A DNA stretch of 64,000 nucleotides. Source: Pseudomonas marginalis (GTDB lineage: Bacteria > Pseudomonadota > Gammaproteobacteria > Pseudomonadales > Pseudomonadaceae). The stretch is from positions 5,500,001-5,564,000 of the forward strand of contig NZ_JALJWV010000001.1 in NCBI RefSeq assembly GCF_024169655.1. Direction: 5' to 3'. The notes beneath the pieces were generated by a model. The model searched no databases. It had not been told where the DNA came from and saw only the letters and a program-made list of their open reading frames with translations. Every line of letters starts with the position of its first letter. The stretch's first letter is position 1. Made by a program: the position numbers and the translations under genes. Below, one piece after another: positions 16,336 through 24,624 of the stretch.

Positions 16336-16395
16336 ATGGCCACACCCTCGTATTTCAAGCTCAAAACCTGCTTTTCCACGTGGGAGCGTGCCTGA
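16336..16395 (+). CDS. Possible 19-residue leader peptide
   Basis: A short open frame (MATPSYFKLKTCFSTWERA) begins at an ATG with AGGAA seven bases upstream and ends in TGA at 16393-16395, sharing its A with the ATG of the ornithine cyclodeaminase relative (TGATG). That arrangement suggests translational coupling or a regulatory leader. There is no run of a single amino acid such as attenuators use. Chance occurrence cannot be excluded. Confidence 0.3.
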   Translation: MATPSYFKLKTCFSTWERA

Positions 16396-17363
16396 TGAGC
16401 GCGGCACCACTGGCGGTTTACGGGCTCAGTGCGTTACGCGCCACGCTGTCGCGCCAAGACATGCTGCACGCGGTGGAACAGGCATTGATCAGCCACGCCG
16501 ACGGCCGCATCGTGGCCCCGCCGCCGGGGGTGTTGCTGTTTGAAAACCCGCCGGGGGACTGTCATATCAAGTCCGGCTATGCGAAAGACGGTTCGGTGTT
16601 TGTGGTCAAGCTGGCGATGGGCTTTTACGAGAATCCTTCCCACGGCCTGGAGACCAATAATGGCCTGGTATTGGTGTTCGATTCTCACACCGGCAAGACC
16701 CGCGCCGTCCTCAATGACGAAGGCTGGCTGACCAGTTGCCGCACTGCCGCCGCCGGTGCCCTGGCTGCGCGGGCCGGGGCGCCTCGGCGGGTGAGCGCGT
16801 TAGGGATAATCGGCAGCGGGCATCAGGCGCAACTGCAGGCACGCTGGACCTGCGAACTGCTGGGAATCGAGCGTGTAGTGATCTGGGCGCGCGCCCCTGA
16901 CAAGGCGCAATATCTCGCCAGGACACTGACTCAAGAGGGGTTCAAGGCCCAAACAGCCGACAACGTTGAGGCTGTTTTCGCACAGTGCAATCTGGTGATT
17001 ACCTGCACGCCGTCGACCCAGGCACTCGTGCCGGCCGCCGTGGTCCGTAAAGGCACGCATATTGTCGCCCTGGGTGCAGACAGCCCTGGCAAACAGGAAC
17101 TGGACCCGCTACTGCTGCAACGGGCACGCGTGCTCATGACCGATGACCGCAGCCAATGCGTCGACCATGGCGAAATGAGCCACGCAGTACGGGCCCATTT
17201 GATCAGCGACCACGCCGACGTTTCCCTCGGCCATGTGCTGGCCGGCAAGGCGTGCGGACGTTTCAGCGACGACGACCTGACCATCGCCGACTTGACCGGC
17301 CTGGCCGCTCAGGACATCGCGCTGGCCACCCTCGCGGTGCAGCGCATGCAGGCCGTGAACTGA
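16395..17363 (+). CDS. Ornithine cyclodeaminase/mu-crystallin family protein
   Basis: Protein of 322 residues with a C-terminal NAD(P)-binding Rossmann region (GIIGSGHQAQLQAR, about 135-150) and the conserved HIKSGY (substrate carboxylate-binding) and LTSCRTAAAGALAAR blocks. Members act as ornithine cyclodeaminase, ketimine reductase or delta-1-pyrroline-2-carboxylate reductase; the sequence alone does not decide. The next gene is a YheO/DauR-like regulator, so it may belong to catabolism of an amino acid, possibly a D-amino acid or hydroxyproline, but this is inference. Confidence 0.85.
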   Translation: MSAAPLAVYGLSALRATLSRQDMLHAVEQALISHADGRIVAPPPGVLLFENPPGDCHIKSGYAKDGSVFVVKLAMGFYENPSHGLETNNGLVLVFDSHTGKTRAVLNDEGWLTSCRTAAAGALAARAGAPRRVSALGIIGSGHQAQLQARWTCELLGIERVVIWARAPDKAQYLARTLTQEGFKAQTADNVEAVFAQCNLVITCTPSTQALVPAAVVRKGTHIVALGADSPGKQELDPLLLQRARVLMTDDRSQCVDHGEMSHAVRAHLISDHADVSLGHVLAGKACGRFSDDDLTIADLTGLAAQDIALATLAVQRMQAVN

Positions 17364-17421
17364 CAACTGTTCGGACGCCTGCGTACAATCACCGTTCCTT
17401 TTCCCTGTGCCCGGTTAACCC

Positions 17422-18033
17422 ATGGTCGATATCGCGTTCATCAAGGCAACCGCCGACGGCATCGCCGCCCTGCTCTATCCGGACCTGGAAGCCGTGGTAC
17501 ACGACCTGCGCAGCGGGCGTATTGCCCACATCGCCAATGGCTTTTCCCGACGTCAGGTCGGAGATGAATCGCTGATCACCGATTTGGCTGAGTTGGCCGC
17601 CGGACCCGACGTAGTCGGGCCGTATGAAAAGACCGGCCTCAACAGCCGTCAGTTGCGTTCGATCTCCCTCGTCGCCCGCGCGGCAAACGGGGAGCCCAAC
17701 GCCTTGTTGTGCCTGAACTTCGATGTAACCGCACTGGCCCAAGTGCAGAAACTGCTCAGCGGCTTTGCCGTAGGCCAGCAGTCCCAGGCGCGCCCAGAAT
17801 CGCTGTTCAGTGGCGATTGGCGGGAAAAACTCAATGAGATCATCGAAACCCTCGCCGCTGCGAATCATTTGAAACCCGCCGATTTCGGCCGAGGGGAAAT
17901 CATCCAGGTGCTGGTACAGGCACGGGAGCACGGCTTGCTGGATGTGCGTAATTTTGTCGACTACGTCGGCGATTACTTCAAGATTTCCCGGGCCAGTGTG
18001 TATAACTATTTGCGTGCCGCTGCGGTGCAGTAA
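17422..18033 (+). CDS. YheO/DauR-like transcriptional regulator
   Basis: Protein of 203 residues: N-terminal PAS-like YheO domain (about 5-115; LLYPDLEAVVHDLRSGRIAH) and C-terminal helix-turn-helix (about 150-203; ending in DYFKISRASVYNYLR). P. aeruginosa DauR of this family represses the D-arginine dehydrogenase operon. The gene follows the ornithine cyclodeaminase relative by 58 bases on the same strand and may regulate it, which would fit a role in amino-acid use. Its ligand is unknown. Confidence 0.82.
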   Translation: MVDIAFIKATADGIAALLYPDLEAVVHDLRSGRIAHIANGFSRRQVGDESLITDLAELAAGPDVVGPYEKTGLNSRQLRSISLVARAANGEPNALLCLNFDVTALAQVQKLLSGFAVGQQSQARPESLFSGDWREKLNEIIETLAAANHLKPADFGRGEIIQVLVQAREHGLLDVRNFVDYVGDYFKISRASVYNYLRAAAVQ

Positions 18034-18048
18034 TAGGCGAGCGCACAA

Positions 18049-18090
18049 TCGGCTCACAAAATGAGCCGAATAAACGATGTATTCGGCTCA
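18049..18090 (+). promoter_or_regulatory. Three-arm alternative hairpin
   Basis: The middle arm TGAGCCGAATA (18062-18072) can pair perfectly with TATTCGGCTCA (18080-18090, 11 bases, 7-base loop). Its first eight bases can instead pair with TCGGCTCA (18049-18056, 5-base loop). The two stems exclude each other. It lies 15 bases after the regulator stop and about 120 bases before xseB. There is no T-run after either stem, so it is not a standard terminator. Confidence 0.5.
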
Positions 18091-18211
18091 CCCCTGTTGC
18101 ACAGCCTGCAGCAGGCGTTGGCCGGGTCGTCTGAACCACCCCCGCTCATTTGCCCCCATCCCCCATGTCTGCTAGTGTCGCGCCGGTTTACCGTCTACCG
18201 GAATAGCCGCC

Positions 18212-18454
18212 ATGGCCCGCAAAAAAGTTGCACTCGATTTCGAACAATCCCTCGCCGACCTGCAAACCCTGGTCGAGCGTCTGGAGAACGGCGAGTTGTC
18301 GCTGGAAGACTCGCTGACCGCGTTTGAACAAGGCATCGGCCTGACCCGTGACTGCCAGAGCGCGTTGGCGCAGGCGGAGCAGAAGGTCCAGGTGTTGCTG
18401 GAACGCGACGGGGAGTTGGCTGAAGAACCTTTCGATGCGGAACAGCCGGAATGA
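18212..18454 (+). CDS. xseB: Exodeoxyribonuclease VII small subunit
   Basis: Protein of 80 residues, the usual length. FEQSLADLQTLVERLENGEL followed by LEDSLTAFEQGI is the family signature. XseB binds the large subunit XseA (not in this window) to form the single-strand-specific nuclease. It overlaps ispA by an ATGA at 18451-18454, the conserved xseB-ispA-dxs order of gammaproteobacteria. Confidence 0.96.
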   Translation: MARKKVALDFEQSLADLQTLVERLENGELSLEDSLTAFEQGIGLTRDCQSALAQAEQKVQVLLERDGELAEEPFDAEQPE

Positions 18455-19338
18455 TCGACGCGTATCAGGCCAGTAGCCAAGCCCGGGTCAATGCGGCGCT
18501 GGAGCCCTTGTTTGTTGCGCCAAGCCCCGAAATCAAACGTCTCTATGAGGCCATGCGCTACAGCGTCATGAATGGCGGCAAGCGTGTGCGCCCGTTGCTG
18601 GCGTATGCGGCATGCGAAGCCCTCGGCGCGCCCGCCGAACAAGCCAATGGCGCGGCCTGTGCGGTGGAGTTGATTCACGCCTATTCGCTGGTGCATGACG
18701 ATTTGCCGGCGATGGACGACGATGACCTGCGTCGCGGTCAGCCGACCACCCATAAAGCCTTTGACGAAGCCTGCGCGATTCTCGCCGGTGATGGCCTGCA
18801 AAGCCTGGCGTTCAGCGCGCTGCTGGACCCGAGCTTGAGCAGCGTGAACGCCGAGATCCGTTTGCGCATGGTCACTGCCCTGGCGGTGGCCGCAGGCCCT
18901 GCCGGTATGGTCGGTGGCCAGGCCATCGATCTTGGTTCGGTGGGCCAGAAGCTCGATCAACCGGCACTCGAACACATGCACCGGCACAAGACCGGCGCCC
19001 TGATCGAAGCCGCCGTCCACTTGGGCGCCCTGGCCAGTGGTCGTGCCAACGCCACGCAATTGGCGGCCTTGCAGGTCTACTCCCGGGCCATCGGCCTGGC
19101 GTTCCAGGTGCAGGACGACATTCTCGACGTAGAAAGTGACACCGCCACCCTGGGCAAACGCCAGGGTGCCGATATCGCACGGGACAAACCGACTTATCCT
19201 GCGCTGCTCGGGCTGGATGCCGCCAAGGCTTACGCCCTGGAACTGCGCGACCAGGCCCTGGCCGCCCTGCGACCTTTCGACGCGGCGGCCGAGCCCCTGC
19301 GTGACCTGGCGCGGTACATCGTCGAACGTCGCTACTGA
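18451..19338 (+). CDS. ispA: Farnesyl diphosphate synthase
   Basis: Prenyl transferase of 295 residues that condenses isopentenyl diphosphate with dimethylallyl and geranyl diphosphate to farnesyl diphosphate, precursor of quinone side chains and undecaprenyl phosphate. The first Asp-rich motif is in HDDLPAMDDDDLRRG and the second in FQVQDDILDVESD. It is translationally coupled to xseB and followed by dxs, which supplies the same pathway. Confidence 0.96.
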   Translation: MIDAYQASSQARVNAALEPLFVAPSPEIKRLYEAMRYSVMNGGKRVRPLLAYAACEALGAPAEQANGAACAVELIHAYSLVHDDLPAMDDDDLRRGQPTTHKAFDEACAILAGDGLQSLAFSALLDPSLSSVNAEIRLRMVTALAVAAGPAGMVGGQAIDLGSVGQKLDQPALEHMHRHKTGALIEAAVHLGALASGRANATQLAALQVYSRAIGLAFQVQDDILDVESDTATLGKRQGADIARDKPTYPALLGLDAAKAYALELRDQALAALRPFDAAAEPLRDLARYIVERRY

Positions 19339-19448
19339 TAACAGCGGCCATTACGGCCGCATATCGGTCAAGTTCGGCGCTCTGCGTGGGCAGTTTGCGA
19401 TGCTTGAGGTAAACTGCCGCCTCTTCTATACCTATAACGATTCGCCTG

Positions 19449-21347
19449 ATGCCCACGACGTTTCAAGAGATTCCCCGCAAACGCCCGTCCACGCCCCTGC
19501 TCGACCGTGCTGCCACGCCGGACGGCCTGCGGCGTCTGGGTGAAACCGAGCTGGTAACCCTGGCCGATGAATTGCGCCTGGAATTGCTCTACACGGTCGG
19601 CCAGACCGGTGGGCATTTCGGTGCCGGCCTGGGCGTCATCGAGCTGACCATCGCGCTGCATTACGTGTTCGACACCCCGGACGACCGGCTGGTGTGGGAC
19701 GTGGGCCATCAGGCGTATCCGCATAAAATCCTCACCGGCCGTCGCGAGCGCATGAGCACCCTGCGCCAGAAGGACGGCATCGCCGCCTTCCCGCGCCGCT
19801 CGGAGAGCGAGTACGACACCTTTGGCGTCGGCCACTCCAGCACCTCGATCAGTGCCGCACTGGGCATGGCGATTGCCTCGCGCCTGCAAGGCAGCGATCG
19901 CAAGGCGATTGCAGTGATCGGTGACGGCGCGCTGACCGCCGGCATGGCCTTCGAGGCGCTGAACCATGCGCCGGAAGTAAACGCCAACATGCTGGTGATC
20001 CTCAACGACAACGACATGTCGATCTCGCGCAATGTCGGCGGCCTGTCCAACTACCTGGCGAAGATCCTGTCCAGCCGGACCTACGCCAGCATGCGTGAAG
20101 GCAGTAAGAAAGTGCTGTCGCGCCTGCCCGGCGCGTGGGAAATCGCCCGCCGCACCGAAGAATATGCCAAGGGCATGCTGGTGCCCGGCACGCTGTTCGA
20201 AGAGCTGGGCTGGAACTACATCGGCCCCATCGACGGCCACGACCTGCCGACCCTGATCGCCACGCTGCGCAACATGCGTGACCTCAAAGGCCCGCAGTTC
20301 CTGCACATCGTCACCAAAAAAGGCAAAGGCTTCGCCCCGGCGGAAGTCGACCCGATCGGTTACCACGCGATCACCAAGCTCGACCCCCTGGACGCGCCGG
20401 CCGCCGCGCCGAAAAAAGCCAGCGGGCCGAAGTATTCCGGTGTGTTCGGCGAGTGGCTGTGCGACATGGCCGCCGCCGACCCGCGCCTGGTGGGGATTAC
20501 CCCGGCGATGAAGGAAGGTTCCGACCTGGTGGCGTTCAGCGAGCGTTTCCCGCTGCGCTACTTCGACGTCGCCATCGCCGAGCAACACGCGGTGACGTTC
20601 GCCGCCGGCATGGCCTGCGAAGGCGCCAAGCCGGTGGTGGCGATCTACTCCACCTTCCTGCAGCGCGCTTATGACCAGTTGGTGCACGACGTCGCGGTGC
20701 AGCACCTCGACGTGCTGTTCGCCATCGACCGCGCCGGCCTGGTCGGCGAAGACGGCCCGACCCACGCCGGCAGCTTCGACCTGTCCTACCTGCGTTGCAT
20801 CCCCGGCATGCTGGTGATGACGCCGAGCGACGAAAACGAACTGCGCAAGATGCTCAGCACCGGCCACCTCTACAACGGCCCGGCCGCCGTGCGCTACCCG
20901 CGCGGCACCGGCCCGAATGCAGTGATCGAAAAAGACCTGGCGCCGATCGAAATCGGCAAGGGCATCGTGCGACGCCAAGGCAGCAAGACCGCATTCCTGG
21001 TGTTCGGCGTGCAACTGGCCGAAGCCCTGAAAGTGGCCGAGAAAATCGACGCCACCGTGGTCGATATGCGCTTCGTCAAACCCTTGGATGAAGCCCTGGT
21101 GCGCGAGATCGCCGCTAGCCATCAATTGCTGGTGACGGTCGAAGAAAACGCCATCATGGGCGGTGCCGGAGCGGCGGTCAGCGAGTTCCTGGCACGCGAG
21201 AACATCCTCAAGTCGGTGCTGCATCTGGGCTTGCCGGACATGTACGTCGAACACGCCAAGCCGGCGCAGATGCTCGCCGAGTGCGGCCTGGATGAAGCCG
21301 GGATCGAGGCGTCGGTACGCGAACGTATGGCGCTGCAGGGCCTGTAG
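19449..21347 (+). CDS. dxs: 1-deoxy-D-xylulose-5-phosphate synthase
   Basis: Thiamin-diphosphate enzyme of 632 residues that makes DXP from pyruvate and glyceraldehyde 3-phosphate, the first step of the MEP isoprenoid pathway. The ThDP-binding motif GDGALTAGMAFEALNHA with the downstream NDNDMSIS is intact, as is the transketolase-like GEDGPTHAGSFDLSYLR block. It feeds ispA next door, and its thiamin cofactor and DXP product tie it to the thiamin/isoprenoid functions in this region. Confidence 0.97.
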   Translation: MPTTFQEIPRKRPSTPLLDRAATPDGLRRLGETELVTLADELRLELLYTVGQTGGHFGAGLGVIELTIALHYVFDTPDDRLVWDVGHQAYPHKILTGRRERMSTLRQKDGIAAFPRRSESEYDTFGVGHSSTSISAALGMAIASRLQGSDRKAIAVIGDGALTAGMAFEALNHAPEVNANMLVILNDNDMSISRNVGGLSNYLAKILSSRTYASMREGSKKVLSRLPGAWEIARRTEEYAKGMLVPGTLFEELGWNYIGPIDGHDLPTLIATLRNMRDLKGPQFLHIVTKKGKGFAPAEVDPIGYHAITKLDPLDAPAAAPKKASGPKYSGVFGEWLCDMAAADPRLVGITPAMKEGSDLVAFSERFPLRYFDVAIAEQHAVTFAAGMACEGAKPVVAIYSTFLQRAYDQLVHDVAVQHLDVLFAIDRAGLVGEDGPTHAGSFDLSYLRCIPGMLVMTPSDENELRKMLSTGHLYNGPAAVRYPRGTGPNAVIEKDLAPIEIGKGIVRRQGSKTAFLVFGVQLAEALKVAEKIDATVVDMRFVKPLDEALVREIAASHQLLVTVEENAIMGGAGAAVSEFLARENILKSVLHLGLPDMYVEHAKPAQMLAECGLDEAGIEASVRERMALQGL

Positions 21348-21361
21348 AAACCGGATCAAAA

Positions 21362-21450
21362 TGTGGGAGGGGGCTTGCCCCCGATGGCAGTGGGTCAGTG
21401 ACAGATACGTTAACTGGTACACCGCTATCGGGGGCTAGCCCCCTCCCACA
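21362..21450. repeat. Inverted REP pair, GTGGGAGGGGGC family
   Basis: TGTGGGAGGGGGCTTGCCCC at the left and CGGGGGCTAGCCCCCTCCCACA at the right form an inverted pair between dxs and the BtuB-like receptor. The right copy carries one change (GGGGGCTAGCC in place of GGGGGCAAGCC) that makes its inner palindrome complete. Confidence 0.9.
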
Positions 21451-21486
21451 TTGGTTTTGTGCCAACTTTCAACGCTGTGGACAGCC

Positions 21487-23379
21487 ATGAATCATCTTCG
21501 CCTTGTCCTGCCCTTGCTGCTTCTGCCAGCCCACGACCCGCTCGCCGACACCCGCGACCAGGCGCTGAAACTCCCCGACGTGGTCATCAGCGCCAACCGC
21601 CAGGTCCAGGCGCGCAACGACAGCAGCGCCGCCAACACCGTCTTTACCCGCGACGACATCGACCGCCTGCAACCCACCAGCCTGACCGACCTGCTCAGCC
21701 GCGTGCCCGGCGTGCAAGTGGCGCCCACCGGCGGCCGTGGCAGTTTGCCGGGCATCTATATACGCGGCACCAAGTCCGCGCAAAGCCTGGTGCTGGTGGA
21801 CGGCCAGCGCATCGCCAACGCCACCTCCGGCGACAGCGGCCTGCAGTACCTCAACGTCGATCAGATCGAACGGGTCGAAGTGCTGCGCGGCTCGCGCTCG
21901 GTGATCTACGGCAGCGATGCGATAGGCGGGGTGATCCAGGTGTTCACCCGGCGCAATGCCGAACAGGGCCTGCAGCCACGCCTGAAGCTGGGCTTCGGTA
22001 GCCACCAGAGCTGGGAACGCAGCCTCGGGCTGTCCGGCGGCGACGAACACACGCGCTTCAACCTGGGCGCGAGCCTGGATGAAACCGCCGGCATCAACTC
22101 GACGCGCACCTCGTTTCCCAGCGATGGCGACCATGATGCCTACCGCAACCAGTCCGTCAGCCTGAACCTCAGCCACAGCTTCAGTGACGAATTCGAAGCC
22201 GGTTTCAATCTGTTGGATAGCCGCGGCAAGTCGGAGTACGACAACAGTTTCGGTCGCTATGACGTCGCCACCATGCAGACCGTCGGCCAAAAACCCTACA
22301 CCGACTACGCCGTGAGCAGCGCCAGCGGCTATGTCGACGCCAAGCTCACCGAGCGCTGGCAATCGCTCCTGGAGCTGGGCCACAGCGAGAACCGCGATAC
22401 CAAGCGCGATACGCTCAGCGATGAGTTCAGCGTGTTCAACACCTACCGCGACTCGCTCAACTGGCAGAACGACCTGACGCTGAATGACCGCAACAGCCTG
22501 ATCCTCGGCGGCGACTGGTACGAAGACCGCTTCCACGGCTCCACCACCTTCACTGAAAACAGCCGCTGGAACCGCGCCGCGTTTGTGCAGCATCGGTTCC
22601 ACAGCGCATGGTTTTCCACCGAACTGGGCCTGCGCCATGACCAGAACCAGCAGTTCGGCAGCCAGAACAGCTGGAGCGGCACCCTCACCGTGCCGATCAA
22701 TCCCGACAACGATGTGCTGCTCAGCTACAGCGAAGGCTTCCGTGCGCCGACCTTCAATGATCTCTATTACCCGGACACGCAGTACAGCAACCCCAACCTT
22801 CAGCCCGAGACATCGAAGAGTTACGAACTGCAATGGCGCAGCCAACTCGGCGACCACACGCGCCTGGAAGCCTCGCTGTACCGCACCGACTTGAGCGACG
22901 CGATCATCCTCGACGGCGGCAAACCGCAAAACGTCGCAGCGGCGCGGATCAATGGCTTTGAAGGCGCACTCAAGCACGAACTGTTTGGCTGGCAGGGCAA
23001 CCTGGGCGTCTCGTTCATCGACCCGCGCGACCGCGACAGCGGCCACACCCTGGCCCGCCGCGCGCGACGTACCCTAAGCCTGGACCTGGATCGGCAATTC
23101 GATCAACTCGGCGTGGGCGCGAGCTGGCAGGCGATCAGCAGCAGCTACGACGACGAAGCCAATCGCAATCGCCTGAGCGGTTATGCCTTGCTCGGGCTGC
23201 GCAGCAGTTGGGCGGTGAGTCGGGAGGTGGCGCTGTCGCTGAACGTCGATAACCTGCTGGACAAGACTTACGCACGGGCGCGTTACAGCTATGACGATCC
23301 GGCGTTCCTGAACAATCAGGACTATCGGGAAGAAGGCCGGGTGTGGAAGGTTGGGGTGACCTGGACGCCGGCGCTCTGA
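21487..23379 (+). CDS. btuB: TonB-dependent receptor, BtuB-like
   Basis: Outer-membrane receptor of 630 residues. A short N-terminal hydrophobic export signal is followed by a TonB box (PDVVISAN, residues 30-37), a plug domain (about 50-160; IYIRGTKSAQSLVLVDGQRI, RVEVLRGSRSVIYGSDAIGG) and a 22-strand barrel ending in VWKVGVTWTPAL. The length and plug match BtuB-type cobalamin receptors, and a BtuF-like gene faces it, supporting vitamin B12 as the substrate. No B12 riboswitch is seen upstream; that space is a REP pair. Another corrinoid or a siderophore cannot be excluded. Confidence 0.85.
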   Translation: MNHLRLVLPLLLLPAHDPLADTRDQALKLPDVVISANRQVQARNDSSAANTVFTRDDIDRLQPTSLTDLLSRVPGVQVAPTGGRGSLPGIYIRGTKSAQSLVLVDGQRIANATSGDSGLQYLNVDQIERVEVLRGSRSVIYGSDAIGGVIQVFTRRNAEQGLQPRLKLGFGSHQSWERSLGLSGGDEHTRFNLGASLDETAGINSTRTSFPSDGDHDAYRNQSVSLNLSHSFSDEFEAGFNLLDSRGKSEYDNSFGRYDVATMQTVGQKPYTDYAVSSASGYVDAKLTERWQSLLELGHSENRDTKRDTLSDEFSVFNTYRDSLNWQNDLTLNDRNSLILGGDWYEDRFHGSTTFTENSRWNRAAFVQHRFHSAWFSTELGLRHDQNQQFGSQNSWSGTLTVPINPDNDVLLSYSEGFRAPTFNDLYYPDTQYSNPNLQPETSKSYELQWRSQLGDHTRLEASLYRTDLSDAIILDGGKPQNVAAARINGFEGALKHELFGWQGNLGVSFIDPRDRDSGHTLARRARRTLSLDLDRQFDQLGVGASWQAISSSYDDEANRNRLSGYALLGLRSSWAVSREVALSLNVDNLLDKTYARARYSYDDPAFLNNQDYREEGRVWKVGVTWTPAL

Positions 23380-23407
23380 TCGAAACGTCGGTTTGCCTGC
23401 GATTGCC

Positions 23408-24208
23408 TCAGCGGTTCGGCGCAATCACCTGACACAACCGCGCCAACGCCTCCAGCATCTGCCCACTCGGCCGCTCCAGGCCTTTATCCGGCACCAACAG
23501 CAACCACCCCTGCGCCACCGCCGCCACCTGCGGCCAGGCTTTCCAGGCATCCAACTGCGGCTGATCCGCCGCCAGAATCACCTCGGGATTGCGCTGCAAC
23601 ACCGACTCGATGCTGACCTGCGGCGCGGGCAGCGTGAGGTCGTCGAACACATTGCGTGCGCCGCACACACTCAGCGCATCGCTGATGATCTGCCCACCGC
23701 CCACGGTGTACAGCGGCGGGCTCCACACCTGGTAAAACACCCGCAAGGGCTCGGCACGTTGATAGCGCTGGCGCAACCCGGCCAGGCGCTGGCGCAACTG
23801 CGTAGACAATTGCCGGCCGGCGTCGGCGCGCCCCAGTCGCTCGGCGATGGCCTGGACCTGCTGGGTCAGTTGTTCGAGGTTATGGGGTTCGGCGACATAG
23901 ACGGGGATATTCAGGCGCTGCAACTGTTCACGTTGCGCCGGGCCGATACTGCCGGGCCAGAGCAGGATCAGGTCGGGCTTGAGGCTGAGCAAACGCTCGA
24001 TATTCAATTGCCCGTAGCGGCCTACCGACGCCACCTTCGCCAGCGCCACCGGCCGATCGCCGCCGTCGAGCACGCCCACCAGCAGGTCGGCAGCGCCCAG
24101 TTCAACCACGATTTCCGACAGCGACGGCGCCAGGCTGACCACCCGCTCGACCGCCAGCACCTGGGCACCGAACGCCAGCAGCAGGACCGCCAGCCAGCGA
24201 AGCCTCAT
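23408..24208 (-). CDS. btuF: Periplasmic cobalamin-binding protein, BtuF-like
   Basis: Substrate-binding protein of 266 residues with a signal sequence (about 1-19) and the two-lobed fold of class III binding proteins. RVVSLAPSLSEIVVELGAADLLVGV begins the first lobe, and KPDLILLWPG and NPEVILAADQP are the paired strand-loop motifs typical of BtuF. It overlaps the small membrane gene upstream by four bases (24205-24208) and so is probably co-transcribed with ribA. It converges on the BtuB-like receptor. No BtuC or BtuD gene lies in the window. Confidence 0.87.
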   Translation of the reverse strand: MRLRWLAVLLLAFGAQVLAVERVVSLAPSLSEIVVELGAADLLVGVLDGGDRPVALAKVASVGRYGQLNIERLLSLKPDLILLWPGSIGPAQREQLQRLNIPVYVAEPHNLEQLTQQVQAIAERLGRADAGRQLSTQLRQRLAGLRQRYQRAEPLRVFYQVWSPPLYTVGGGQIISDALSVCGARNVFDDLTLPAPQVSIESVLQRNPEVILAADQPQLDAWKAWPQVAAVAQGWLLLVPDKGLERPSGQMLEALARLCQVIAPNR

Positions 24209-24624
24209 CCCAACTGACGCGGGATGCGGTAGAGGTAAAACAACACCAGGGTCGACAGCACGAGCAGAAACAACGGCACCGCTTCCAGGCCGACAAACAC
24301 CGCCAGCGCGCCAATCCAGGCCGGCACGGCAGCAATCAGCAAGGCCATGCGGCGACGGGCGGCAAGGGTGAGCCAGGCTGCCGGCTCCTCGGCGGTATCG
24401 AGGGCTTTGGACGTGGCGATCAACGCATGTTTATAGCCATGGAAATACCGCAGGCTGAGAAACATCGAGGCCACGCCGGCAATGAAGAACGGCATGGCCA
24501 GCACCGGCAACAGCGGCTCGGCCCGACCGAACAACAGGTTGATCACGAACAAAGGCAGCAACGCGAGCGCCAGGTATTGCCACCAATTGAAGGTCAATCG
24601 CCGTTTCACCTGGCCTCGGGTCAC
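24205..24624 (-). CDS. Small inner-membrane protein of unknown function
   Basis: Protein of 139 residues with about four hydrophobic segments in two pairs (WWQYLALALLPLFVINLLFG; LLPVLAMPFFIAGVASMFLSL; LLIAAVPAWIGALAVFVGL; LFLLVLSTLVLFYLY) and a basic N-terminus. I do not recognise a family. It overlaps ribA upstream and the BtuF gene downstream by four bases each, so the three form one translational unit. Its role may concern the cobalamin or riboflavin side of that unit, but nothing in the sequence proves it. Confidence 0.8.
   Translation of the reverse strand: MTRGQVKRRLTFNWWQYLALALLPLFVINLLFGRAEPLLPVLAMPFFIAGVASMFLSLRYFHGYKHALIATSKALDTAEEPAAWLTLAARRRMALLIAAVPAWIGALAVFVGLEAVPLFLLVLSTLVLFYLYRIPRQLG

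Noticed and set aside
19368..21422. Long open frame of 684 codons antisense to dxs
   Set aside because: Shadow frame in GC-rich DNA; the peptide is rich in His, Gln, Arg and Val as expected from reverse-complemented codons, and dxs on the plus strand is unmistakable.
21348..21486. Cobalamin riboswitch before the BtuB-like gene
   Set aside because: The interval is occupied by a REP pair and is too short; no B12-box-like sequence was seen.
21469..23046. Open frame of 525 codons antisense to btuB
   Set aside because: Ala/Val/Gln-rich shadow of the receptor; plus-strand gene has TonB box, plug and barrel.
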